64,000 nt of DNA from assembly GCF_001295925.1 (NCBI RefSeq), contig NZ_LJHQ01000002.1, forward strand, positions 62,001-126,000, given 5' to 3'. The number at the start of each line of letters is the position of its first letter. Position 1 is the first letter of the stretch. Below the pieces are notes generated by a model. It did not search any database. It was given only the letters and a program-made list of their open reading frames with translations, and was not told where the DNA came from. The stretch comes from Allobosea sp. AAP35. Lineage in GTDB: Bacteria; Pseudomonadota; Alphaproteobacteria; Rhizobiales; Beijerinckiaceae. Positions 47,322-55,379 of the stretch are shown in pieces. Made by a program: the position numbers and the translations under genes.

Positions 47322-48689
47322 CTAAGCCGTCGCCACCAACCCCGCCCGCGCCAGGGCCGAGGCCTGATCGGCCGCGACCGTCTCGATCTTGAAACCCTCG
47401 ATCTCCGCCTCGAACAGCCGGTGGAAGTTCAATTCCGCGTCGAGATGCAGGAACACCCCGCCGAGCCCGATCGCGGCCCGGTCCATGAAGACGAATTCGC
47501 GCGGCACCTTGACCGGCCCGCGCGTCTTCAGCGCCTGATGCACCTCGAAGGCCTGGCGCCTGCCATATTCCGCCGGGCTGACATCCTCGGCGATGCGCCG
47601 GACGCGATCCTCCAGCAGCGGCCCGTAGATGAAGCGGGCCCAGATGTTGAGCGTGTCGACCAGCTCCTTGGTCAGCCCCTTGAAGCCCCAGACCTCATAG
47701 GCATGGACGACGCGCGCCTCGTCGCCCTCCAGCAGGCCGCGATAGAGATCGACGACCCCGCCCACGAAGGACGGCGGGAAGATGCGGATGCAGCCATAGT
47801 CGAGCAGGTTGATGCCCTGCGGGGCGCCATCCTCCGAGAAGACCGTGTAATTGCCCAGATGCGGATCGCCATGGATGATGCCGTGATGGCTGAAGGGCCG
47901 CCACCAGGCCTTGAACATCGCCGTCGAGATCCGGTCGCGCGCCTGTTGCTCGTCCTGCTTGTGGGTCAGGATGCCGTCGCCCTCGAGCCAGTGCATCGTC
48001 AACAGACGCTTCGTCGACAGCGAGCTCTCCAGCGCCGGCACGCGGATCTCCGGCGTCTGCGCCAGCACCTCCTGATACAGCGCGATATGCTTGGCCTCGC
48101 GCTGGTAGTCGAGCTCCTCGCGAACGCGGGCGCCGATCTCCGTGGCGATCTCGCTGGTGTCGATCACCGGGTCCATGCGCCGGTGCAGCGCAAACAGGAT
48201 GTCGAGCTGGGAGATGTCGGCCTCCACAGCCGATTCCATATCCGGATATTGCAGCTTGCAGGCGAGCGGCACGCCCTCCAGCGTCGTCGCCCGATGCACC
48301 TGCCCGAGCGAGGCCGCCGCCGCCGGCTGCAGGTCGAAGGAGCCGAAGCGCGCGCGCCATTGCGGGCCGAGCTCCGCCATCATCCGGCGCTTGACGAAGG
48401 CCGCGCCCATCGGCGGCGCCTGCGACTGCAGCTTCTGCAGCTCGGCGGCATATTCCGGCGGCACGACATCGGGGATGGTGGCGACGAGCTGCGCCACCTT
48501 CATGATCGGGCCCTTCAGCCCGCCCAGCGCCTTGGCCAGCGCCTCGGCATTGGAGGCGTTGCGCCCCTCCATCCCGAACAGCCGCGCACCGGCCATGCGC
48601 GCCGCCACCCCGCCGACACTGGCCCCGACACGCGCATAGCGCGCCGCACGGGCGGAAAAGCGGTTGGCTTCGGAGTCGCGGTCGGACAT
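47322..48689 (-). CDS. ABC1/UbiB (AarF)-family atypical kinase
   Basis: A 455-residue ABC1-family protein; relatives support ubiquinone synthesis or membrane lipid handling and bind ATP with an unusual kinase fold. Visible motifs: KVAQ at residues 64-67 in place of the usual KxGQ, the Ala-rich loop AAASLGQVHRA, the EELDYQREAKHI segment, catalytic-loop HGDPHLGN and LDYG (DFG position). No C-terminal membrane helices are evident, unlike classical UbiB. Start at ATG 48689. It is isolated between repeat A2 and a 371-base gap. Confidence 0.88.
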   Translation of the reverse strand: MSDRDSEANRFSARAARYARVGASVGGVAARMAGARLFGMEGRNASNAEALAKALGGLKGPIMKVAQLVATIPDVVPPEYAAELQKLQSQAPPMGAAFVKRRMMAELGPQWRARFGSFDLQPAAAASLGQVHRATTLEGVPLACKLQYPDMESAVEADISQLDILFALHRRMDPVIDTSEIATEIGARVREELDYQREAKHIALYQEVLAQTPEIRVPALESSLSTKRLLTMHWLEGDGILTHKQDEQQARDRISTAMFKAWWRPFSHHGIIHGDPHLGNYTVFSEDGAPQGINLLDYGCIRIFPPSFVGGVVDLYRGLLEGDEARVVHAYEVWGFKGLTKELVDTLNIWARFIYGPLLEDRVRRIAEDVSPAEYGRRQAFEVHQALKTRGPVKVPREFVFMDRAAIGLGGVFLHLDAELNFHRLFEAEIEGFKIETVAADQASALARAGLVATA

Positions 48690-49060
48690 GGGGGCGCTTT
48701 CGGGCGGTGTCGGCGCTTCACATGTAGGGTGGCGTCGTCCCGGGGCCAATGTGGCGGGTCGTCTCGCGGGGCGAGAGGTTGCAGGTTTGGCCGGCGGCCC
48801 GGCGCAGACATTCGCAAATGGCTGTTTCCTGGCCCCTAGCCGACCTTTGGGACGTCAGCTTTCCGGATACCCAGTTCGCGCGGCGACACGACGGCAGAAG
48901 TCTGCCGCTGCAGACCGCGAAATTTCTGCGCTTATTCCGTCCGGCTGAGGCGCCATAGCGCCGCCACATACTCGTCAATTGAGCGTGGTGGTGCCGAGTT
49001 AGGCTTGTGGCTTATGCAGCCCCCACTTCGATACTTGAGCGGGAATGGTCCGACGACCTG
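48690..49060. other. Intergenic region with no recognisable feature
   Basis: The 371 bases between the UbiB-like gene and the gene downstream of the PAS chemoreceptor are of lower GC toward the right. I see no convincing coding frame, RNA or repeat. The promoter of the UbiB-like gene should lie in the left part. Confidence 0.5.
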
Positions 49061-49498
49061 CTACACCCGAACAAGGTGGGTATCCGGAGCTGTGCGTTGC
49101 ACCAAGCCGGCAGGCTGGCAAACCGATGCGACGAGTTTTTCCAGATATGCCTTGACTTCCTGGTCAGCCTGGAATGCGGCGAGACGCCAGATTTTAGCAC
49201 CAACCACTTCCGTCAGTTCAATCAGTTGCTCAAGCCCGCAGTCTTCGGGACGTCCGCCCAAAGCCGGCAGCACCTTGACCAGTTCCTGCGCGCTTTCTCT
49301 GACCGGATGGCCTGCAGCGCGTCTAGCAGCGCAAAGAGCGACCCCAGCGATCATGGCGGAGATAATCCGCAGCATCGCCCTGAACGCTTCGGCAGGCGGC
49401 ATCGCCGCCACGCCTTCGCTGATCGCGGGCAAGAGCGGACTCCGTAGCACCGTTGCTGGAGGGGCTGACGAGGGAGTGATCGCAGCCTGCGGCATCAC
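49061..49498 (-). CDS. Hypothetical protein directly downstream of the PAS chemoreceptor
   Basis: A possible 145-residue protein starting GTG (49498) or ATG (49495), immediately after the chemoreceptor stop codon, which suggests re-initiation on one transcript. The middle (about residues 37-130) is helical and plausible as protein, with FRAMLRIISAMIAGVALCAA and ELTEVVGAKIWRLAAFQADQEVKAYLEK (in two parts); the N-terminus is low-complexity. No motif I recognise. Moderate support only; it could be a spurious frame. Confidence 0.5.
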   Translation of the reverse strand: MMPQAAITPSSAPPATVLRSPLLPAISEGVAAMPPAEAFRAMLRIISAMIAGVALCAARRAAGHPVRESAQELVKVLPALGGRPEDCGLEQLIELTEVVGAKIWRLAAFQADQEVKAYLEKLVASVCQPAGLVQRTAPDTHLVRV

Positions 49499-51331
49499 TT
49501 AGAACTCGTCCCAGCCGGAGGAGGCATGGCCGTTGACGACCTTCTTCATCGCGGGCTGCACGGGCCGTTCGGCCGGCCTTGCGGCGCGGGGCCTGGCGAA
49601 GGCGGTCTGGACCTGGCGCTGCAGATCGGTCGCGGAGCCGCCGGCGGCCATGCCGCCGACCTCGGTGCGATAGCCCCCCACGAGCTGGTTGAGCTGGGCG
49701 ATGCGATCGGCCAGGGCGTTGGCCGAGGCGGCGCTTTCCTCCGCCAGGGCCGCGTTGGACTGGGTCATCTCGTCGAGATGCGCGACCGTCTGGCTCATCT
49801 CGTCGATGCCGTTGGCCTGTTCGCCGCCGGCCGAAGAGATATCCGCGATCGTCGATGCGACCTTCTGCGAGGCGTCGAGGATGACGGTTAGGGATTCGCC
49901 CGCCTTGCGCACGAGCTTGACGCCCTCGCCGACCTCCGCATTCGAGGAGGAGATCAGGGCCGAGATGTCCTTGGCGGCCTCGCCCGATCGTTGAGCGAGG
50001 GTGCGGACCTCGCTCGCCACGACGGCGAAGCCTTTGCCCGCATCGCCCGCGCGCGCGGCCTCGACCGCAGCGTTCAAGGCCAGCAGGTTCGTCTGGAACG
50101 CAATGTCGTCGATGACGCGGGTGATCGCCTGGATCTTCTGGGAGGCATCCTCGATGCGGGCCATCGCCCTCACGGCCTCTCCGGCAATATCCCCACCGGA
50201 TTGCGCGGCAGCGGTCGCCTCCGAGGCGAGGTTCGCCGCCACGCGGGCGTTGTTTGCCGACGCCTTTACGCTCGCGGCGAGTTCCTCGGTCGTCGCCGCC
50301 GTCTCTTCGAGGCTGGAGGCCTGTTCCTCGGTCCGCTTCGACAGATCGTCGGCACCCGTCGAGATTTCCTTGGCAGCCGTGTCGATGCCCTGCGCGGCGA
50401 CCGCGACCTGGCCGACGATGCTCGCGAGCGTGCCGATGAGCTGGTTCACGCCCTCGCATAGGGCAGCGTTCTTGGCGTTGAGATTGTGAAGGGCGATCCT
50501 GCGGGTCAGGTCCTGAGCCTTGGCGGCTTCGACGACCGTGCCGACTTCGGCGATCGCAAACTCCATCTGCTCTTCGTTTTCCCTACTGGCCGTGATGTCG
50601 GTCGCGTATTTCACGACCTTCATAGGGGCACCCAAGGCGTCGAGGATCGGGTTGTAGCTCGCCTGCAACCAGACGACCTTGCCGTTCTTGCCGGTTCGGC
50701 GATAGCGGCCTTCCTCATACTCCCCGCGCCGCAGCTTCTCCCAGAACTGCCCGTAGGCCGCGCTGGAGCGATCCTCCTCGCCGACGAAGATGCGATGATG
50801 CCGCCCGACGATCTCCTCGAGAGCATATCCCGTCGTCGCGAGGAAATTGGCGTTGGCGTGGAGGATCTTGCCCGTCAGATCGAATTCGATCACCGCCTGG
50901 GCCTTGTCGAGGGCGGCGAGTTGGCCCTCCATATTGGCGATCTGCGTTTTGTGCGCAGTGATGTCGGTGGCGAACTTCACCACCTTGCGGACCTTTCCGC
51001 CCGGATCCTTCACCGGGGTGTAGATGGCCTGAAGCCAAAGGCGCGCGCCGCCCTTGCCGATCCTCAGGAACTGGGCCTGCATCGGCTCGCCGGCCGCTAG
51101 CCGCGTCCAGAAGCCCTGGTAATCGGGGTGGGCCCGCTCTGCGGCTTCGACGAAGATCGAGTGATGCTGGCCTTCGATCTCGGTCAGGGAGTAGCCCATT
51201 GTTTTCAGAAAGAGGTCATTCGCCGACAAGATCTTGCCCGAGGGATCGAATTCGATCACCGCCTGGGTGCGCCTGATGGCGGCTGCCTCGGCGGCGAGGG
51301 TACCCGTGTTCATGAGATCGCGAATCGACAT
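49499..51331 (-). CDS. Soluble double-PAS methyl-accepting chemotaxis protein
   Basis: A 610-residue chemoreceptor without membrane helices. Two PAS domains in tandem (residues about 20-130 and 142-252), each with the [18 protein letters not shown] strand and FATDIT/YATDIT exit, resemble Aer/BdlA-type redox or flavin/heme sensors. A HAMP-like linker (about 258-310) precedes the signalling domain with tip [20 protein letters not shown] and [11 protein letters not shown]. The C-terminus ends in GWDEF, which fits the CheR/CheB tethering pentapeptide pattern (x-aromatic-x-x-aromatic). GGAGAGGAA precedes the ATG at 51331. Confidence 0.93.
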   Translation of the reverse strand: MSIRDLMNTGTLAAEAAAIRRTQAVIEFDPSGKILSANDLFLKTMGYSLTEIEGQHHSIFVEAAERAHPDYQGFWTRLAAGEPMQAQFLRIGKGGARLWLQAIYTPVKDPGGKVRKVVKFATDITAHKTQIANMEGQLAALDKAQAVIEFDLTGKILHANANFLATTGYALEEIVGRHHRIFVGEEDRSSAAYGQFWEKLRRGEYEEGRYRRTGKNGKVVWLQASYNPILDALGAPMKVVKYATDITASRENEEQMEFAIAEVGTVVEAAKAQDLTRRIALHNLNAKNAALCEGVNQLIGTLASIVGQVAVAAQGIDTAAKEISTGADDLSKRTEEQASSLEETAATTEELAASVKASANNARVAANLASEATAAAQSGGDIAGEAVRAMARIEDASQKIQAITRVIDDIAFQTNLLALNAAVEAARAGDAGKGFAVVASEVRTLAQRSGEAAKDISALISSSNAEVGEGVKLVRKAGESLTVILDASQKVASTIADISSAGGEQANGIDEMSQTVAHLDEMTQSNAALAEESAASANALADRIAQLNQLVGGYRTEVGGMAAGGSATDLQRQVQTAFARPRAARPAERPVQPAMKKVVNGHASSGWDEF

Positions 51332-51411
51332 CGTGTTTCCTCTCCGCCGAGTGCCCCACGAAGGCGCACTCGCTTTCGCAATTTATGTTTGACCTGCGAT
51401 GGCCGGCGAGG

Positions 51412-51423
51412 CCTAACGTTAGG
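51412..51423. promoter_or_regulatory. Perfect 12-base palindrome upstream of the PAS chemoreceptor
   Basis: CCTAACGTTAGG, about 80 bases before the chemoreceptor start, in the 423-base gap to the divergent AraC gene. It could be an operator. A one-mismatch CtrA-type site (TTAA-TGTCAGG-TAAA) follows at 51450-51464. I see no gene in 51332-51754. Confidence 0.4.
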
Positions 51424-51754
51424 TCACGCCATTGGGTAAAGCTGGATCTTTAATGTCAGGTAAATGCCCAAGCTCCTTCTAGCGCGCCTTCAGAAGCAGC
51501 GAACATGGCTTCGATGCATCCCATCATCGTAAGACGAGGGCATTACCTCTCGTTTTTGTGGGGCAGCGTCCATTCCCGGCCGGCCCGAGCGTAGCCTTTG
51601 CTGTTAACCCTTGCCGCTGGCTCGCATCCTTCCGATCCTGTTGGGCGCCTCGGCGCGGGTCGCAATTTTTGCTCTTTTGTAGGGAGACGCACTTTATGCT
51701 TGTGTTGGCGGCGTCCTCCATTTGGCGGTAAACTTGCTCAACATGATCTGACCC

Positions 51755-52615
51755 TTGACGCAGCGAAAAGTCATCGATCTCACGCTAGAGCGTCGGACGA
51801 CGGTCTCGCGCCTCTCTGTGAGCACGCCGACGCTGACGACGGAGCACGTCGAAACTGTCAATCCCGTCGACTACGAATTCGCCGTCAAAAGCGACATGCA
51901 TTATCTGGCGCTGCACGATCTCGTGTTCCACGACGCGTTGATGCGGGTCGAGGGAGAGAAGCATCGCCGCGGTCGTGACCTTCGAGAAACCCTGACGTTC
52001 TTTCCGGCGGGGATCGGCGTTGAGGGCTGGTGCAAGCCTACTGACCAGAGGCAATCGTTCACAGCCATTTACATCGACCCTAGCGCAGTTCCTGAGGCGA
52101 TCGGGTCCCAGCCCTTCTGGCAGAGGCCGGAGATTTATTTCCGGTCGCCTGAACTGCTACGTACCTTGACCCAGCTGAGGTCGGTGCTGCAGGGCACGCT
52201 GCCCTTCAGGGAAGTTCTGATCGATGCATTGGGGCAAATGGCGATCGCCGAATTCGCAAATCGGCAGTTTAGCCAGACGCCCGCCCTTCAGGTAGAGCGC
52301 AAGCTGGACGACGCAGAACTGCGGCTGCTTGAGAGCTACCTTCAGGAAAACATCGCCGGCGATATCCAGCTTGAAGACATGGCTGGCGTTTTGGGCATGA
52401 GCAAGTTCCACTTTATCCGCCGTTATCGGTCGACGACCGGCCGGACGCCGTATCGCTCGTTGCTGGACCTGCGCTGCCAGACCGCCGTCCGAGAGCTGAA
52501 AGCCGGAAGGTCCGCCGCCGAGGCGGCTGCCGTTGCTGGTTTCGATGGGACAGCGCAGATGTCGCGATCGCTGCGCGCGACGCTCGGAATCACCGCCCGC
52601 GACGTACGGTCGTGA
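51755..52615 (+). CDS. AraC-family transcriptional regulator
   Basis: A 286-residue regulator: N-terminal ligand or dimer domain (residues 1-175, including MHYLALHDLVFHDALM) and a C-terminal pair of helix-turn-helix motifs (about 195-280): LEDMAGVLGMSKFHFIRRYRSTTGRTPYRSL (in two parts) and AAAVAGFDGTAQMSRSLRATLGITARD. The first codon is TTG at 51755, as no ATG appears before MHYL. GC content of the gene and the gap before it is clearly lower than its surroundings (about 50-58 percent in the lines I counted), a sign of possible transfer. The target genes are unknown; divergence from the chemoreceptor makes it a candidate. Confidence 0.85.
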   Translation: MTQRKVIDLTLERRTTVSRLSVSTPTLTTEHVETVNPVDYEFAVKSDMHYLALHDLVFHDALMRVEGEKHRRGRDLRETLTFFPAGIGVEGWCKPTDQRQSFTAIYIDPSAVPEAIGSQPFWQRPEIYFRSPELLRTLTQLRSVLQGTLPFREVLIDALGQMAIAEFANRQFSQTPALQVERKLDDAELRLLESYLQENIAGDIQLEDMAGVLGMSKFHFIRRYRSTTGRTPYRSLLDLRCQTAVRELKAGRSAAEAAAVAGFDGTAQMSRSLRATLGITARDVRS

Positions 52616-52722
52616 CAGTCGAACACGTACCTCCTGGGGGCAACGCGTCCGAGAGATGTTGCCCCAATGAGCTCGGGGTATCACCCGGCGCGTGAGCTAG
52701 AAGTTCTGCTTCTAGGCAGCGA

Positions 52723-52842
52723 CTAAATGTCAGCAAGTTGCGCACAGCGGCCATCGCGAAGCCTATCCCCGCCCCACCAACTCCGTTCAAACCTCCGCGA
52801 CGCCGTCCGCGCGTCCACCAGCGCCTCGACCAGCCGCACCAT
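52723..52842 (-). CDS. Possible very small gene or gene remnant
   Basis: A 39-codon open frame (ATG 52842, TAG 52723) directly downstream of, and in frame with, the CrtI-like gene. Read upstream of its ATG it stays open to the CrtI stop and gives protein-like sequence (NAYLVVEMVRLVEALVDART). No ribosome site is visible. It may be a read-through tail, a remnant, or chance. Confidence 0.25.
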   Translation of the reverse strand: MVRLVEALVDARTASRRFERSWWGGDRLRDGRCAQLADI

Positions 52843-52905
52843 CTCCACCACCAGATAGGCATTCGTCCGCCCGCATCCGAAAGGCGCTTCGGCCCGGCTC
52901 GTCCC

Positions 52906-54510
52906 TCAGAACCGCCGACGCCGCCGGTCGGCCAGCACCGCGGCTGCCGCATTATACCCCGGCGCGCCGGTGACGCCGCCGCCGGGATGGGCGCCCGAGC
53001 CGCAGAGATAGAGCCCCGGCACCGGCATGCGGTAATCGGCGTGGCCGAGCACGGGGCGGGCGCAGAAGAGCTGGTCGAGCGTCAGCCGGCCATGGAAGAT
53101 GTCGCCGCCGACCAGCCCGAAGCGCGCCTCCAGATCGGCGGGGGAGAGCGCCAGCCGCCCGACCACCGAGGCCTTGAAGCCCGGCGCATGGCGATCGACC
53201 GTTTCGATCATCAGATCGGCGACCGTCTCGCGGCACGTCTCCCAGTCGAGCCCGTCGGGCAGCACCGGCGCGACATGCTGGCAGAACAGGCTCGCGACAT
53301 GGCAGCCGGGCGGGGCCAGCGTGTCGTCGAGCGTGGACGGGATCAGCATCTCGACGATCGGCTCCTGCGACCAGCCTGAGAGACGCGCCTGCGCATGGGC
53401 CCGGTCCATGTAGCCGAGGCTCGGCGCGATGATGATGCCGGCGGTGTGATGGTCGCCGGGTTCGGGCAGGCTGGTGAAGCGCGGCAGCTCCGACAGCGCG
53501 ACATTCATCCGGAAGGTGCCCGAGCCCGAGGCGTAGCGCATCATCCGCTCGATGAAATCCACCGGCACGATCGCTGGATCGACCTTGGAGAAGAGCAGCC
53601 GCGGATGCAGATTCGAGACGACCGCGCGTGCCCGCACCACATCGCCGGCCTCCGTCACCGCGCCGACCGCCCGGCCCTTCTCGCTCAGTACCTGCGCGAC
53701 GGGGCTGTCGAGCCGGATCTCGACGCCGGCCTCCGCGCAGGCCTTCGCCATCGCCTGCGTGATCGCGCCCATGCCGCCGATGGCGTGGCCCCAGGCGCCC
53801 TTGTTGCCGTTCACCTCGCCAAAGACATGGTGCAGCAGCACATAGGCACAGCCCGGCGTGTAGGGGCTGGCATAATTGCCGACGACGGAATCGAAGCCCA
53901 GCAGCGCCTTGATCGGCTCGCTCTCGAACCAGCCGTCGAGCCAGTCCCCCGCCGATTTGGTGAAGAGGTCCATCACGTCGCGCTTGGCGGTGAGATCGAG
54001 CCGCGACAGCCGTCGCGCCACCCGGCCGGCATCGATCAGATCCGGCAGCGCCGAAAGCCAGCCGCCCTCAGCCAGATTGGGCGGCGCCTGCAGCACGAGA
54101 TCGCGCAGCACGGCGGCCACCGTCTCCAGCCGCGCCTCATAGGCCGGCAGACGTTGCGCATCGCGCTCCGAAAACGCGGCGACGGAGGCCGCCGTCCGCC
54201 CCGGCCCGGCCGCGAGATGGCGCCCATCCGGCAGCGGCAGGAAATTGGCCATGCGCCGCTCGACGATTCTGAGGCCGTGCCGGTGCAGCTCCATCGCGGC
54301 GATGATCTCGGGCCGCAGCAGGCTGACCGTGTAGCTCGCGGTCGAGTTGCGGAAACCGGGATGGAAGCTCTCGGTCACGGCCGCCCCGCCGACGACGCCG
54401 CGCCGTTCCAGAACCGTCACCGACAGCCCCGCCTTGGCGAGCCGGTGCGCGCAGACCAGCCCGTTATGGCCCGCGCCGAGGATCACGACATCGGTGGTGC
54501 TCGTCGCCAT
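52906..54510 (-). CDS. CrtI-like FAD-dependent oxidoreductase (phytoene desaturase/PYROXD2 type)
   Basis: A 534-residue flavoprotein with N-terminal dinucleotide motif VVILGAGHNGLVCAHRLAKAG (two parts; GxGxxG at residues 12-17) and a C-terminal FAD-binding GLYLCGSGAHPGGGVTGAPGYNAA (two parts). The family includes carotenoid desaturases, retinol saturases and PYROXD2-like proteins of unknown substrate. No carotenoid genes (crtB, crtE) are nearby, so a PYROXD2-like role is as likely as carotenoid synthesis. The poly-Arg end RRRRRF is unusual. Confidence 0.87.
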   Translation of the reverse strand: MATSTTDVVILGAGHNGLVCAHRLAKAGLSVTVLERRGVVGGAAVTESFHPGFRNSTASYTVSLLRPEIIAAMELHRHGLRIVERRMANFLPLPDGRHLAAGPGRTAASVAAFSERDAQRLPAYEARLETVAAVLRDLVLQAPPNLAEGGWLSALPDLIDAGRVARRLSRLDLTAKRDVMDLFTKSAGDWLDGWFESEPIKALLGFDSVVGNYASPYTPGCAYVLLHHVFGEVNGNKGAWGHAIGGMGAITQAMAKACAEAGVEIRLDSPVAQVLSEKGRAVGAVTEAGDVVRARAVVSNLHPRLLFSKVDPAIVPVDFIERMMRYASGSGTFRMNVALSELPRFTSLPEPGDHHTAGIIIAPSLGYMDRAHAQARLSGWSQEPIVEMLIPSTLDDTLAPPGCHVASLFCQHVAPVLPDGLDWETCRETVADLMIETVDRHAPGFKASVVGRLALSPADLEARFGLVGGDIFHGRLTLDQLFCARPVLGHADYRMPVPGLYLCGSGAHPGGGVTGAPGYNAAAAVLADRRRRRF

Positions 54511-54580
54511 GGCGGGCGGGTTTCCTGGGGTATGCGGCAGGTGTTCTGGCCGCGTTGTCGTTTCAGCGCCAGGGAAGGTC

Positions 54581-54979
54581 TTATCGGCGGCGCGTGGACT
54601 GGGCGAGTTGGTCGCGCAGCCATTGTGCGAGGACGTCCTCTTCCGCCTCGCCGGCCGCGACCGCGAGAATGGCGGCTGTCATGTCGGCTTGCGGCACGAG
54701 CAGATCGACGCCGTTCAGATTGAAGAAGACGATCAGGGCGGCCAGCGCCGCACGCTTGTTGCCATCGATGAAAGGACGATTGCGGGCAATACCGAAAGCA
54801 TAGGCGGCTGCCAACGCTGCGAGATCATGCTCGCCATAAGCAAAATTGTTCTGGGGACGGCCAAGCGCCGATTCCAGCATGCCCTGGTCACGGATTCCTG
54901 CGGGGCCGCCGAACAGCGCCAGCTGTTCGGCATGCATATCAATGACGAGCTCCAGAGTAAGCCATTGCGGCTCGTTCAT
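54581..54979 (-). CDS. doc: Fic/Doc-family toxin with altered catalytic motif
   Basis: A 132-residue Doc-type protein (death on curing), related to toxins that phosphorylate elongation factor Tu. The Fic motif is at residues 67-76: NRPFIDGNKR, where family members have HPFxDGNKR. Here R68 replaces the catalytic His (codon CGT). The remaining PF, D, GN and KR are intact. It overlaps the AbrB-type antitoxin gene by four bases (ATGA), the usual operon. With R68 it may be inactive or have a changed activity. Confidence 0.87.
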   Translation of the reverse strand: MNEPQWLTLELVIDMHAEQLALFGGPAGIRDQGMLESALGRPQNNFAYGEHDLAALAAAYAFGIARNRPFIDGNKRAALAALIVFFNLNGVDLLVPQADMTAAILAVAAGEAEEDVLAQWLRDQLAQSTRRR

Positions 54980-55242
54980 TTTGCCAGCTCGCGAAAGGTA
55001 TCGGCGTAATCCTTGAACGCCCGACGGGCGAACGCCATGCCCCGGGCGTGGACATCATCATAGGGCACGAGCTTGACCTCACGATCCGGCTGGCGAACGA
55101 CGGTGAACCTGTCGCCCTCGGCCAGACCGAAGCGGGCCAGGACATCTTTTGACAGGATGATTCCCACGGAATTGCCGATTTTTCGAAGCTGCACGACGTC
55201 CGATAGAGCTTCGCCGTCTTGCGGCGCGACGATCTCGTTCAT
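54976..55242 (-). CDS. AbrB/MazE-type antitoxin
   Basis: An 88-residue protein with a swapped-hairpin AbrB domain: VVQLRKIGNSVGIILSKDVLARFGL then EGDRFTVV (about residues 17-50), and a C-terminal helix (DVHARGMAFARRAFKDY) that probably binds the toxin. Start at ATG 55242 with GGGAGG upstream; a longer frame to 55278 is possible. It is the first gene of the toxin-antitoxin pair and would repress it. Confidence 0.85.
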   Translation of the reverse strand: MNEIVAPQDGEALSDVVQLRKIGNSVGIILSKDVLARFGLAEGDRFTVVRQPDREVKLVPYDDVHARGMAFARRAFKDYADTFRELAK

Positions 55243-55379
55243 GGCAGGCGCCTCCCTGTTGTACGTTTCGTATAACATGCCGGCGCCCGGCTGTCAGCAC
55301 CGACGCCACCACCAGTCGCCCTTGTCAGCCCGCCCCGCCGCAAGCCAAATCGCCCGCCACGACGAAGCAGGTGAGGCCG

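Noticed and set aside
51524..51721. 65-codon minus-strand open frame upstream of the AraC gene
   Set aside because: No ribosome site, low-complexity polar sequence, no codon bias like real genes here.
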